Source of the DNA: Leptolyngbyaceae cyanobacterium JSC-12
Lineage (GTDB): Bacteria; Cyanobacteriota; Cyanobacteriia; Leptolyngbyales; Leptolyngbyaceae
DNA length: 64,000 bases
Assembly: GCA_000309945.1 (NCBI GenBank)
Contig: CM001633.1
Coordinates: 3,979,912-4,043,911, forward strand
Direction: 5' to 3'
Below, piece after piece: positions 19,112 to 27,602 of the stretch (position 1 is the first letter of the stretch; each line of letters opens with the position of its first letter). The position numbers and the translations under genes are program-made. The notes under the pieces are model-generated. The model was not told where the DNA came from and did not search any database. It saw only the letters and a program-made list of their open reading frames with translations.

Positions 19112-19744
19112 CTATGTCAGGAGGGCGGCACCAATACGCTTAAGAATGCTGAGAACAGCGTAAATCTCGTGGTTTGGCGCTGTCACTGAAAAAATTGGTG
19201 ACAAACTATAGGATGGAACTTTGTCCCGCTTTAAGTGGATAAACAGAAATTCCCGACCGTTGGTAGCCAAACCAAAAAGAGAGCGATCGCGACTAGGGCA
19301 ACCCATCATATAGGCTAATGCTTGAGGCAGAGCTTCCATGACATCAAAACGAGTACGTTTAGACTCAATAATTAAAATCCAAAGTCGATGTTTTAGCACT
19401 AATATATCAATTCGACCTTTGACCAGCTTTTGATCTTCATCTTCTGCCTGGATGGGAATGGAAACTTCAAACTCAATGTCTACATCAAATGGAGGTTGAT
19501 AGAATCCGGCTAAATCTAACAAGGGAGAAACCACCACCATATTAACTAGCCCTTCTGCCAGCGTTCGCTCTGACAAATAGGCAAAGTTTGCCTGTACCCG
19601 ATTCAAGACTTGCTGTTCTAGGTCGGTTGGCTCTGGAAATGGTGGTTGCCACTCGGCGATCGCATCCCCGTCCACTTGAATTAGGCCAAACTGCTCCTTC
19701 ACCTGCCGTAGCGTTAGGTCACTGATGGGAATTGCTTGTACCAT
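19112..19744 (-). CDS. HsdR-N-like restriction endonuclease-fold protein
   Basis: About 210-aa protein common in cyanobacteria and usually annotated as type I restriction subunit R-like. It contains LVNMVVVSPLLDLAGFY, then GRIDILVLKHRLWILIIESK, which gives the D...E-x-K core of the PD-(D/E)XK fold, and LPQALAYMMG with FGLATNGREFLF. No helicase domain is present, so it is not a full HsdR. The ATG at 19744 was chosen over a GTG at 19759. It heads a minus-strand pair with the methyltransferase and is divergent from sspB across 137 bases. Confidence 0.7.
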   Translation of the reverse strand: MVQAIPISDLTLRQVKEQFGLIQVDGDAIAEWQPPFPEPTDLEQQVLNRVQANFAYLSERTLAEGLVNMVVVSPLLDLAGFYQPPFDVDIEFEVSIPIQAEDEDQKLVKGRIDILVLKHRLWILIIESKRTRFDVMEALPQALAYMMGCPSRDRSLFGLATNGREFLFIHLKRDKVPSYSLSPIFSVTAPNHEIYAVLSILKRIGAALLT

Positions 19745-19832
19745 AACGGGGCGATCCACAAGTATCAGTGAAGATCAGTTTAACGATTTGCATCAAGGCT
19801 GTCACCACAAATCAGTACTTATGTTCGTAATT

Positions 19833-19841
19833 TGTTATAAT
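19833..19841 (+). promoter_or_regulatory. Extended -10 promoter of the ssp operon
   Basis: TGTTATAAT (TG-n-TATAAT) lies 40 bases upstream of the sspB ATG, in the divergent gap. No strong -35 box is seen at the standard distance, which agrees with an extended -10 type. Confidence 0.5.
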
Positions 19842-19881
19842 TCTGTGCCTCTCTAAAAAATATGCGTCCCATATTTCAGGA

Positions 19882-20796
19882 ATGGCTAAAACCATGAAAT
19901 TGGAACACCAACCGCGACAGGTCAATCCCGTCTTTGCTCGTCATGAAACGTTTCACCCTCGCTTTGGCTGGTTGAAGAAGGGATTTGACCACGCCTCTAT
20001 CGATTCAGGGATTTTCTTAAGAGAGGATGCCCCAGTTCGGCTTGGCGTAGGGAAAAACATGGTGCGCTCGATTCGGTACTGGTGTTCTGCCTTCAAGCTA
20101 CTGGAGGATGACCAGCCAACAGAGTTTGGTGAACAGCTTTTGGGGCAGGACGGCTGGGATCCTTATTTAGAAGATCCTGCTTCCCTTTGGCTCTTACACT
20201 GGAAATTGCTCGAAGTGCCTAACTTGGCAACCGCTTGGGGTGTTGTCTTCAACGATTTTCGCCAGGTCGAGTTTACGGCTGAAGATTTGTTCTACCAGCT
20301 TTGTGAGTACCGCGATCGGGTTGCCCCTCGTCTTTCCGAGTCCTCAATCAGAAAAGACGTGAGTTGCATTTTGCGAATGTACGTCGTGCAACCCAACAGC
20401 AAGGCTCAAGTCAGCGAAGATTCCTTGGATTGCCCCTTTACGGAACTGGGGGTGATTCACACCACAGGGGACTCTCGGCACTATATGTTTCGGGTTGGAC
20501 AGAAGCCAAGCTTACCCCCAGAAATTGTGGTTTACGCTTGCTTGCAGCACCACGCTCAAACCGGCAGCTCTGCCAAAACGATGACTATTGCTAATTTGCT
20601 CTACGAGCTTGGTAGCCCCGGTCTTATTTTTAAACTGACCGAGAGTGCCCTGTGTGATGCGATCGAAGCCGTCGCCCGACGACGGGATCAAATTCGGCTC
20701 TCGGATGCAGCCGGAAAGCTTCAATTTTCTTTTGAAGGGGAGCCACTGAGCCTGGCGGCGGCTATCCTAGATGGGTATTATCGGACGGGAAGGTGA
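19882..20796 (+). CDS. sspB: DUF4007 protein, SspB-like component of DNA phosphorothioation
   Basis: 304-aa DUF4007-family protein: FARHETFHPRFGWLKKGFD at the N-terminus, VRLGVGKNMVRSIRYWC, and a C-terminal LSDAAGKLQFSFEGEPL. In single-strand phosphorothioation systems SspB carries DUF4007 and acts as the DNA-nicking and target-recognising component of SspABCD (established family knowledge; the assignment here rests on domain plus gene order). It is first in the operon behind an extended -10 promoter. Its stop overlaps the GTG of the next gene by four bases (GTGA), so translation is coupled. Confidence 0.8.
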   Translation: MAKTMKLEHQPRQVNPVFARHETFHPRFGWLKKGFDHASIDSGIFLREDAPVRLGVGKNMVRSIRYWCSAFKLLEDDQPTEFGEQLLGQDGWDPYLEDPASLWLLHWKLLEVPNLATAWGVVFNDFRQVEFTAEDLFYQLCEYRDRVAPRLSESSIRKDVSCILRMYVVQPNSKAQVSEDSLDCPFTELGVIHTTGDSRHYMFRVGQKPSLPPEIVVYACLQHHAQTGSSAKTMTIANLLYELGSPGLIFKLTESALCDAIEAVARRRDQIRLSDAAGKLQFSFEGEPLSLAAAILDGYYRTGR

Positions 20797-23700
20797 GCAA
20801 GATGTCGAATCAGGCTTTATCAAGCTACTTCGAGCTACACCGCCGCTACTACCGATCCGTCAATTTAGAGAGAGATTTAGACAAGCCTGATGCGGTTCAG
20901 GGCTATGTTCCGACTGAGCGATCTGCTGAAGCTCTGCGGCGGATTTTGTCTGCCATTGGAGATCCGAATGCTCACCGAGCCTGGACATTGACTGGAGTCT
21001 ATGGAACCGGAAAGTCGGCATTTGCTCACTATCTTGCTGCTTTGTGTGCGGCTGAAGGCAGTCGAGTTGCTGAGGCGGCCTGGGCGATCGCTGAATCTGC
21101 TTTTCCGGCTGACAGTCCCGAAATGGAAGCTATCAGAAATGTCCCTCAGTCGGGCTTGTTGAGAGCCGTTGCTACGGCTCAACGGGAGCCTTTGAGCTGG
21201 ACGATCGTTCGTGCCCTGTCACGTGGATTTGAGCTTTTTTGGAAAAAGAAGCGGAAGCCAGATTTCTGGATGGATCTTAATGAGTGGTGCTTTCAGGCGG
21301 AAGAGGGCAACTGCCAGGTTACCGACCAACAGGTGCTGAAATTGCTCCGAGAAATCGTGCAAACGGTGGAAACGGATGTGCTGCTGATCATTGATGAGTT
21401 GGGTAAGAATTTGGAGTATGCGGCTCATCATCAGGGCATTCAAGATCTTTACCTGCTCCAGCAGATTGCTGAGCTAGAACTTGAGGGAGATCACCAAGTT
21501 CACCTGTTAGGCATTCTCCATCAGTCCTTTGCAGGGTATAGCGATCGCCTCTCGACAATAGAACAAAGCGAATGGACAAAGATTCACGGACGATTCACAG
21601 ATATCGTTCTAACTGAATCGCCGAGTCAAATGACTCGCTTGATTGGGCAAGCAATTAATCCTACCGATCCTGTCCTTCACAGCATTCACCTGCAAGCAGA
21701 ACGCTGGTTTGATGCCTTAAAGGATGTACTCTCGGAATACGAGATTTCGGCACAGGCGCTAGCAGATGCCTACCCCCTGCATCCTCTAACGGCTCTGGTG
21801 CTGCCGATGCTCTGTGTGCGTTATGCCCAAAACGATCGCTCTCTATTTACCTTTCTCACCAGCGACGAGCCTTACGCCTTCAGTCAGTTCCTCAAATCCA
21901 CCACCCTTGAAAATCATCAAATTCCGACCTTCAAGGTGTATCAGCTTTATGACTACTTTGCTGAGGCAGTCACCGGACTTGCGTCGCGGCTCAATTTACA
22001 ACGTTGGGTTGAAGTGCAAGGGTTGATTCAGGATGCCAAAGACCAGGATCAGGATGTTCTCAAGGTACTGAAAACCATTGGAGTCCTCAATCTCGCCACC
22101 TCAACTGGAAAGTTTCGCGCAACGCCTGAATTAGTAGCACTAGCATTGTGCGACTCTCCCACAGATGAAAAGGGGCGTAAACACTGGCAGAAGACGATCC
22201 AGTCCCTAAAGCAGAAAAAGCTCATCACTCATCGCAAAACTCAGGATGAACTGCGAGTCTGGCAAGGCTCAGATTTTGACATTGAAGCCGCAATTCAAGC
22301 GCAAATCGAGCAAGCTCATCCCCCCTTAGCCGAGTTGCTGACCACCACCTATCCCTTAAAACCGCTGGTTGCTCAACGCCATTACACTACCACGGGCAAC
22401 CTCCGCTATTTTGAGCGGCGGTACGTAGATAGTCGGGTTGACCTACAGGCGTTGACTGGTACAACGGCTGGGAGCGACGGCTTAATTGCTTACTGGTTAG
22501 ATACTGCGCCGCTTGAATCCGTTCCACCCCGCACCGCAGATGGCAAGCCTCTGATTGTCATTGCGGTCGCCAATCTGGAGCTACTCCGAATGCGGAGTGA
22601 AGACTTTTGGGCGCTCAAGCAGATCTGGAAAAGTGCCCCTGAACTGCAAACGGACGGCGTGGCAAAGCGCGAGGTGAGACAGCGCCTAGTAGAGGCGGAG
22701 CAATTACTGAATGAAACCGTCGCTCTAGCATTCAACTGGTCAGCACAAAAAAACACCTGCTGGATTGATGGGAAACTCACTGCCATTGAGTCTTCTAGGA
22801 GTTTCCAATCTGCGCTTTCAGACCTGTGCGATCGCACCTACAACAAAGGTGCAGTGCTGGATAACGAACTGATCAATCGTCGTGATCTGACCTCCCAAGG
22901 GGCAAAAGCGCGACGCGAACTGATTGAGGCAATGCTCAAACACTCTGACAAACCACGCCTGGGGTCAGAAGGCTATGGGCCGGAAGTTGCCATGTATGGG
23001 TCAGTGCTGGAAGCAACGGGAATCCATCGGCAGGAGGATGGGGTGTGGAGCTTCCATCCACCATTACCCCGACGCGAACAGACTGGTGAAACTTCTCTAG
23101 CTTCAGCCATTGTAGACGTGTCTTTCGTTTGGGATGAGATCGAACGATTCTGCACAGAGGCAAAAGATCGCCAGCAAACGCTCGATCGGCTTTACCACAA
23201 GCTAGAACAGCCTCCTTATGGTGTAAAGCCAGGGGTAATTCCTGTCCTGCTCGCAGCGTTTCTGCTAGTTCACGTGGATGACATCGGTATCTATAAAGAC
23301 GGAACCTTTATTCCTGTTTTGGGGCCAGAGCATTTTGAGTTATTGGTGAAGGAACCCTCCCGCTTCTCAGTGAAATACTTCGAGATGGTGGGACTGCGAT
23401 CGCAGGTCTTTCAGGAACTAGAAATCGTTCTGAAGTCTCCTAATGCCAAGGCTCCTGCGGGGGTGCGTAATGCATCATTGTTAGCAGTCGCCAAGCCCCT
23501 GTTTGGATTTGTCCGTCAACTGCCGGAATTTACGCGATCGACAAAGCGACTGAGTGCAGAAGCACGAAACGTTTTACAGGCGTTACAAACGGCTCAGGAA
23601 CCCGATGATCTACTGTTTGTCTCTTTGCCGGAGGCTTGTGGGTTCAATCCTATGACAACGGGGCGTGAGGAAAATGAACAGGAAGCCAAAGCGTTTCGGA

Positions 23701-24332
23701 AGAAACTGGTGCAATGCATCCATGAGATTCAGACGGCTTACGACAATTTGCTAGCGGATTGCCAGAAGCACCTCTATGAAGCCTTTGGCGTTCGCAGCAA
23801 GGAAGCTAACTTAAGGGAAGATCTGCGGGTTCGCGCTAGCTACTTGGTCGGGCAGTGCATCGATCCGGTTCTGCGGCATTTTGTTGCCAAAGCGGTAGAA
23901 GAGGACTCGCCTGACAGGGATTGGCTAGAAGCTCTCGTCAGGATTGTGGCGGACAAACATCCAAAGGTCTGGATTGATGAGGACTTCAGCCGATTTGAAA
24001 TTGCTTTGAGTGATTTGGTGCGTCGGTTCGAGAATCTGGAGAGCCTTTGGACGGAAATCAGGCGGCAAGGTAAAGGATTCGATGCTTTGCGAATTACGGT
24101 GACCGAGCCGAATGGACAGGAAGCGCATGAAGTGGTCTGGATGGATGAAGAATATGCAGAGTTATTTGAGCGGCTTGCCGAAGAGGTGTTGAATACGCCA
24201 GCACTGAAAGACAATCCCCGGCTCCAGAAGGGCTTTTTGGCAAAGCTCAACGAAAAACTCCTGAGCCGCAAAGATGTGGATTCTCAGGGTGAATTGGGGA
24301 AACCTAAGGGGCAGCGGAGTCAGTCAGCATGA
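20793..24332 (+). CDS. sspC: Large P-loop ATPase, SspC-like component of DNA phosphorothioation
   Basis: 1179-aa ATPase with Walker A GVYGTGKSAF near residue 70, Walker B VLLIIDELGKNLEYA near 198, and long helical regions after the AAA core. Its position between the DUF4007 gene and the PAPS-reductase-like gene is that of SspC, the ATPase of SspABCD. The overall plan (N-terminal P-loop, very long C-terminal part) also recalls BREX BrxC/PglY ATPases, but no PglX, PglZ or BrxL genes are near. The GTG at 20793 overlaps the sspB stop; an ATG at 20802 is the alternative start. The ATPase would power strand handling during sulfur insertion (inferred). Confidence 0.75.
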   Translation: MSKMSNQALSSYFELHRRYYRSVNLERDLDKPDAVQGYVPTERSAEALRRILSAIGDPNAHRAWTLTGVYGTGKSAFAHYLAALCAAEGSRVAEAAWAIAESAFPADSPEMEAIRNVPQSGLLRAVATAQREPLSWTIVRALSRGFELFWKKKRKPDFWMDLNEWCFQAEEGNCQVTDQQVLKLLREIVQTVETDVLLIIDELGKNLEYAAHHQGIQDLYLLQQIAELELEGDHQVHLLGILHQSFAGYSDRLSTIEQSEWTKIHGRFTDIVLTESPSQMTRLIGQAINPTDPVLHSIHLQAERWFDALKDVLSEYEISAQALADAYPLHPLTALVLPMLCVRYAQNDRSLFTFLTSDEPYAFSQFLKSTTLENHQIPTFKVYQLYDYFAEAVTGLASRLNLQRWVEVQGLIQDAKDQDQDVLKVLKTIGVLNLATSTGKFRATPELVALALCDSPTDEKGRKHWQKTIQSLKQKKLITHRKTQDELRVWQGSDFDIEAAIQAQIEQAHPPLAELLTTTYPLKPLVAQRHYTTTGNLRYFERRYVDSRVDLQALTGTTAGSDGLIAYWLDTAPLESVPPRTADGKPLIVIAVANLELLRMRSEDFWALKQIWKSAPELQTDGVAKREVRQRLVEAEQLLNETVALAFNWSAQKNTCWIDGKLTAIESSRSFQSALSDLCDRTYNKGAVLDNELINRRDLTSQGAKARRELIEAMLKHSDKPRLGSEGYGPEVAMYGSVLEATGIHRQEDGVWSFHPPLPRREQTGETSLASAIVDVSFVWDEIERFCTEAKDRQQTLDRLYHKLEQPPYGVKPGVIPVLLAAFLLVHVDDIGIYKDGTFIPVLGPEHFELLVKEPSRFSVKYFEMVGLRSQVFQELEIVLKSPNAKAPAGVRNASLLAVAKPLFGFVRQLPEFTRSTKRLSAEARNVLQALQTAQEPDDLLFVSLPEACGFNPMTTGREENEQEAKAFRKKLVQCIHEIQTAYDNLLADCQKHLYEAFGVRSKEANLREDLRVRASYLVGQCIDPVLRHFVAKAVEEDSPDRDWLEALVRIVADKHPKVWIDEDFSRFEIALSDLVRRFENLESLWTEIRRQGKGFDALRITVTEPNGQEAHEVVWMDEEYAELFERLAEEVLNTPALKDNPRLQKGFLAKLNEKLLSRKDVDSQGELGKPKGQRSQSA

Positions 24333-25135
24333 GCAAGAAGAAGGTGCGACACATACTGGGTCTCTCTGGTGGCAAGGACAGTACAGCCCTTGCTATCTTC
24401 ATGCGTCGAGAATATCCTGACCTGGAAATCGAGTACTTCTTCTGCGATACCCATAAGGAACTGAAGGAAACTTACGAGTATCTGGGGCGAATTGAAGATT
24501 GGCTGGGGATTAAAATTCATTACCTCGAAGCAGAGCGAGGCTTTGACCACTGGCTAGAGGTGTATGGCGGAGTGCTACCCTCTCCGAAAATGCGGTGGTG
24601 TACCAAGCAGATGAAAATCATTCCCCTAGAAAAATGGGTGGGGGATGATGAAGCCATTAGCTACATCGGCATCCGTGCGGATGAAAACCGCGATGGTTAT
24701 ATCTCTACGAAACCGAACATCACGCCTAAATTTCCCTTCAAAGAACACGGACTTGTTAAAGCTGACATCATCCGTTTACTTGAAGAAAGCGGCATTGGAA
24801 TGCCTGATTATTACCGCTGGCGATCGCGCTCAGGCTGCTATTTCTGCTTCTTTCAGCGCAAGTACGAGTGGGTCATGTTGGCACAGGAACACCCTGACCT
24901 CTTTCAAAAAGCGGTTGCTTATGAGCAGAGCCACCGCGATGGCAGAACTTACACCTGGACTCAGGGTGAAACGCTATTAGAGTTGCTAGAGCGCAAAGAC
25001 CAAATTATTGCTGACCATGAGAAGGCTATGCTCAGGCAACAACAAAGCCTTAAGAACCAGCCTTTAGCAGATGTGCTAGCAGCAGTTTTGGATGAAGAGG
25101 ATGATACGCTACCCTGTTTGGCATGTCACCTATAG
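24329..25135 (+). CDS. sspD: PAPS-reductase/ATP-pyrophosphatase-like protein, SspD (DndC-like)
   Basis: 268-aa adenine nucleotide alpha-hydrolase-like protein. The PP-loop LSGGKDSTA is at residues 12-20, followed by FFCDTHKELKETYEYLG. Cysteines C91 (RWCTK), C170 and C173 (SGCYFC) are plausible iron-sulfur ligands as in DndC; C263 and C266 close the chain (LPCLACHL). It activates the DNA backbone or carries the sulfur during phosphorothioation (family knowledge: DndC/SspD). It overlaps sspC by ATGA. It is shorter than the typical ~500-aa DndC, in line with an Ssp-type rather than Dnd-type system. Confidence 0.85.
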   Translation: MSKKKVRHILGLSGGKDSTALAIFMRREYPDLEIEYFFCDTHKELKETYEYLGRIEDWLGIKIHYLEAERGFDHWLEVYGGVLPSPKMRWCTKQMKIIPLEKWVGDDEAISYIGIRADENRDGYISTKPNITPKFPFKEHGLVKADIIRLLEESGIGMPDYYRWRSRSGCYFCFFQRKYEWVMLAQEHPDLFQKAVAYEQSHRDGRTYTWTQGETLLELLERKDQIIADHEKAMLRQQQSLKNQPLADVLAAVLDEEDDTLPCLACHL

Positions 25136-25149
25136 AGGAGGCGAACGCT

Positions 25150-25740
25150 ATGACACTAAGTTCTCCAATACCTCAGCGCAAACGATTTACAGTACAGGAG
25201 TATCACCGATTAGTAGAACTTGGTTTTCTGAGTGAGGATGATCACATTGAGCTAATTCGGGGAGAGCTAATTCAGATGGCAGCGAAGGGAACAGCGCATG
25301 AAACCTGCGTAAGACGATTGCTCCGCCAACTTCCCTTGCTCATACAAAATCGGGCGACTCTACAGTGTCAAGCTCCGATTTCCTTAGCTTTTGATGGTGA
25401 GCCAGAACCGGATTTTGCGATTGTGCATAATCGTCCTGATGACTACGCTACTAGACATCCGACACCCGAAGATACATTACTAGTCATTGAAGTTGCTGAC
25501 TCTTCTATTGACTACGATCGTGAGGTGAAACTGCCGCTTTATGCGGAGGCAAAAATTAGTGACTACTGGTTATTTAACCTACCTGATTATTATTTGGAAG
25601 CTTATAGCGAACCCTATCAAATTGCTCCAACTAAATTTGGTTATTTGAATAAAAAAATTATTCCAACAACTGGAGCAGTTGCACTTCCACCATTCCCTGA
25701 ACAGCTTCTTGAGCTTGCCTCAGTTTTTCCAGATGTTTAA
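25150..25740 (+). CDS. Uma2 family endonuclease (DUF820), inside the ssp operon
   Basis: 196-aa Uma2/DUF820 protein with a PD-(D/E)XK fold: FTVQEYHRLVELGFLSEDDH, IELIRGELIQM, PEPDFAIVH, LLVIEVADSSIDYD and VKLPLYAEAKISDYWL. D and E-x-A positions in PDFAI and VIEVADSS are the catalytic core. The ATG at 25150 follows a GAGGAGG ribosome site. It lies 14 bases after sspD and 20 before sspF, so it is transcribed with them. Uma2 genes are very numerous in cyanobacteria and their role is unclear; a passenger gene is as likely as an added nuclease. Confidence 0.85.
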   Translation: MTLSSPIPQRKRFTVQEYHRLVELGFLSEDDHIELIRGELIQMAAKGTAHETCVRRLLRQLPLLIQNRATLQCQAPISLAFDGEPEPDFAIVHNRPDDYATRHPTPEDTLLVIEVADSSIDYDREVKLPLYAEAKISDYWLFNLPDYYLEAYSEPYQIAPTKFGYLNKKIIPTTGAVALPPFPEQLLELASVFPDV

Positions 25741-25760
25741 GAATTTTTATTCTAAGTCTC

Positions 25761-27602
25761 ATGCCTCCTCAATCCTCACCATGTTCAGCTTCAGAATGGA
25801 TTAGTTTCCTACGACAGTACGGACCCATTCCCCGTAATGACAATATGTATGATGAGGTGATTCAGCGTACTTTACGACGGAAGAAACTTCAACCGATTGC
25901 TTTTGACACTGAATATCTGGGTGAATTGCTGGATAACTTCCGTTCAGCTTCGCCCAAATCGGTCATCTTAACGGGTACGGCTGGGGATGGTAAAACCTAC
26001 TATTGTCGGCAGATTTGGGAAGCGTTTGGTGGGTCTGTTGATGACTGGCAAAAGGATAGCAAAATTAAACATTTGGGGTTGGGCGATCGCCAGTTAATCG
26101 TCATCAAGGATTTGAGTGAACTCACTCTAGAGGAACAGCAGTTGCGCCTACCACAAATAGCAACTGCCATCTTAGGTAAGGACACTTCTAAGGTCTATCT
26201 GATTGCAGCGAACGATGGACAGCTAGTGGAAGCATGGACGGAAGCAGCGCAGATTGAAGAAGTTGAGCCAGTACGAAAGGCGATCGAAGATCTTTTAGTA
26301 GGAGACTTACGTGAGTTAGATGGCTTCCAAGTCAAACTCTACAACCTAAGCCGTCAAAGTGCCGCCGTCTTGTTTCCCCGGATTTTGAAAGCCATTCTGG
26401 AGCATCCAGGTTGGGGCGACTGCAATCAATGTGCTTATCAGAGCCAAGGATGCCCGATTTGGCAGAACAAACAGCGTCTAGAAGGAACTGATGCGGATCG
26501 AACCACACGAGAACGGTTGACCGACCTTCTCGAACTGTGTGAACTCAATCAGATGCATCTTCCGGTTCGCCAATTGCTTCTATTGGTTGCCAATGCACTG
26601 CTAGGTCATCCAAACGCAAAAGATCGGCTACTCAATTGTCGGCAAGTTCCTGATGTTATTGCGGCCGAAACGACATCACTTGCCAGCCTCTACCGCAATA
26701 TCTTCGGCGAGAACCTACCGGAGCGGCGGCGTGAATCAACCGAGGTTTTCAAAGTCCTACGTGGCTTTGGTATTGGCGCGGAAACCAGTAATCAGATTGA
26801 CAATATTTTGATCTTTGGAGCAGATGATCCAGAACTACAGCCACTCTACACTGACTTAGTGTTATCTGATTCATTCTACGGAGCCGACTTAAAGTACCAA
26901 GCTCAACAGCGTTCCTATTTGGAAGGGGATGCTGCGAAGAGACGAGAAGAGTTTCTTAGTGTTCTTCAGTCCCAACGGCAGCGATTGTTTTTTACTATTC
27001 CCAGCGAGCGCACAACAGACCTGAAGCTTTGGGATCTTACGATCTTTCAGTATGCTGGGGAATATTTGAACGACCTTTACAGAGTTCTGCAGGAAGGCAA
27101 AAAGGTTCCTAAATCCATCACTTCACGGTTGATCAGGGGACTCAATCGTATCTTCACAGGGCTGCTGGTTAATAACCCAGATGAACTCCTTCTAGCGACC
27201 TCTGGCAGTTACTCCCAAGCCCGAATCAGCAGGGTTTACGAAGATTCTATCTCTGTTGCTCGAAAACGGGGCGAGAGTATATCGGTGGAGTTAGATAAAA
27301 GCCGTAAGAAGCCAAGCTTAGTCGTGAGTCTCGCTTCTGACATTGAACCAATTCGTTTCCACATAACCCTGACTCGATACGAATATCTGAGCAGAGTTGC
27401 CGAAGGTGCTCTTCCAAGTAGTTTTTCGCAGGAATGCTACGAAGATGTACTCGCCTTCAAAACTCAAGTATTTAAACAGCTTGCAGTCCGCCAATCTTTG
27501 GACAGTGAGGATGAGGACGGAGAAGAGACAATGAATATTCGGCTGCTAGAAGTGAATAGTGCGGGTATTGCGAGTGAACGGACGCTTGAGGTTTACTTCT
27601 AA
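25761..27602 (+). CDS. sspF: DptF/SspF-like P-loop protein of phosphorothioation-dependent restriction
   Basis: 613-aa protein. Walker A is LTGTAGDGKTYY (residues 70-81), and LIVIKDLSEL (112-121) looks like the following acidic strand. A Cys cluster C221-x2-C224-x6-C231 (CNQCAYQSQGC) may bind zinc. It is the first of three tightly packed genes matching dptF-dptG-dptH by size, order and features, the restriction part of Dnd systems and of SspABCD-SspFGH. SspFGH is reported to damage unmodified DNA. The ATG at 25761 lacks a strong ribosome site. Its stop overlaps the next start by one base (TAATG). Confidence 0.75.
   Translation: MPPQSSPCSASEWISFLRQYGPIPRNDNMYDEVIQRTLRRKKLQPIAFDTEYLGELLDNFRSASPKSVILTGTAGDGKTYYCRQIWEAFGGSVDDWQKDSKIKHLGLGDRQLIVIKDLSELTLEEQQLRLPQIATAILGKDTSKVYLIAANDGQLVEAWTEAAQIEEVEPVRKAIEDLLVGDLRELDGFQVKLYNLSRQSAAVLFPRILKAILEHPGWGDCNQCAYQSQGCPIWQNKQRLEGTDADRTTRERLTDLLELCELNQMHLPVRQLLLLVANALLGHPNAKDRLLNCRQVPDVIAAETTSLASLYRNIFGENLPERRRESTEVFKVLRGFGIGAETSNQIDNILIFGADDPELQPLYTDLVLSDSFYGADLKYQAQQRSYLEGDAAKRREEFLSVLQSQRQRLFFTIPSERTTDLKLWDLTIFQYAGEYLNDLYRVLQEGKKVPKSITSRLIRGLNRIFTGLLVNNPDELLLATSGSYSQARISRVYEDSISVARKRGESISVELDKSRKKPSLVVSLASDIEPIRFHITLTRYEYLSRVAEGALPSSFSQECYEDVLAFKTQVFKQLAVRQSLDSEDEDGEETMNIRLLEVNSAGIASERTLEVYF

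Noticed and set aside
20793-24332. BREX system, because the large ATPase resembles BrxC/PglY in layout
   Set aside because: No PglX methyltransferase, PglZ phosphatase, BrxA/B or BrxL gene is found near it.
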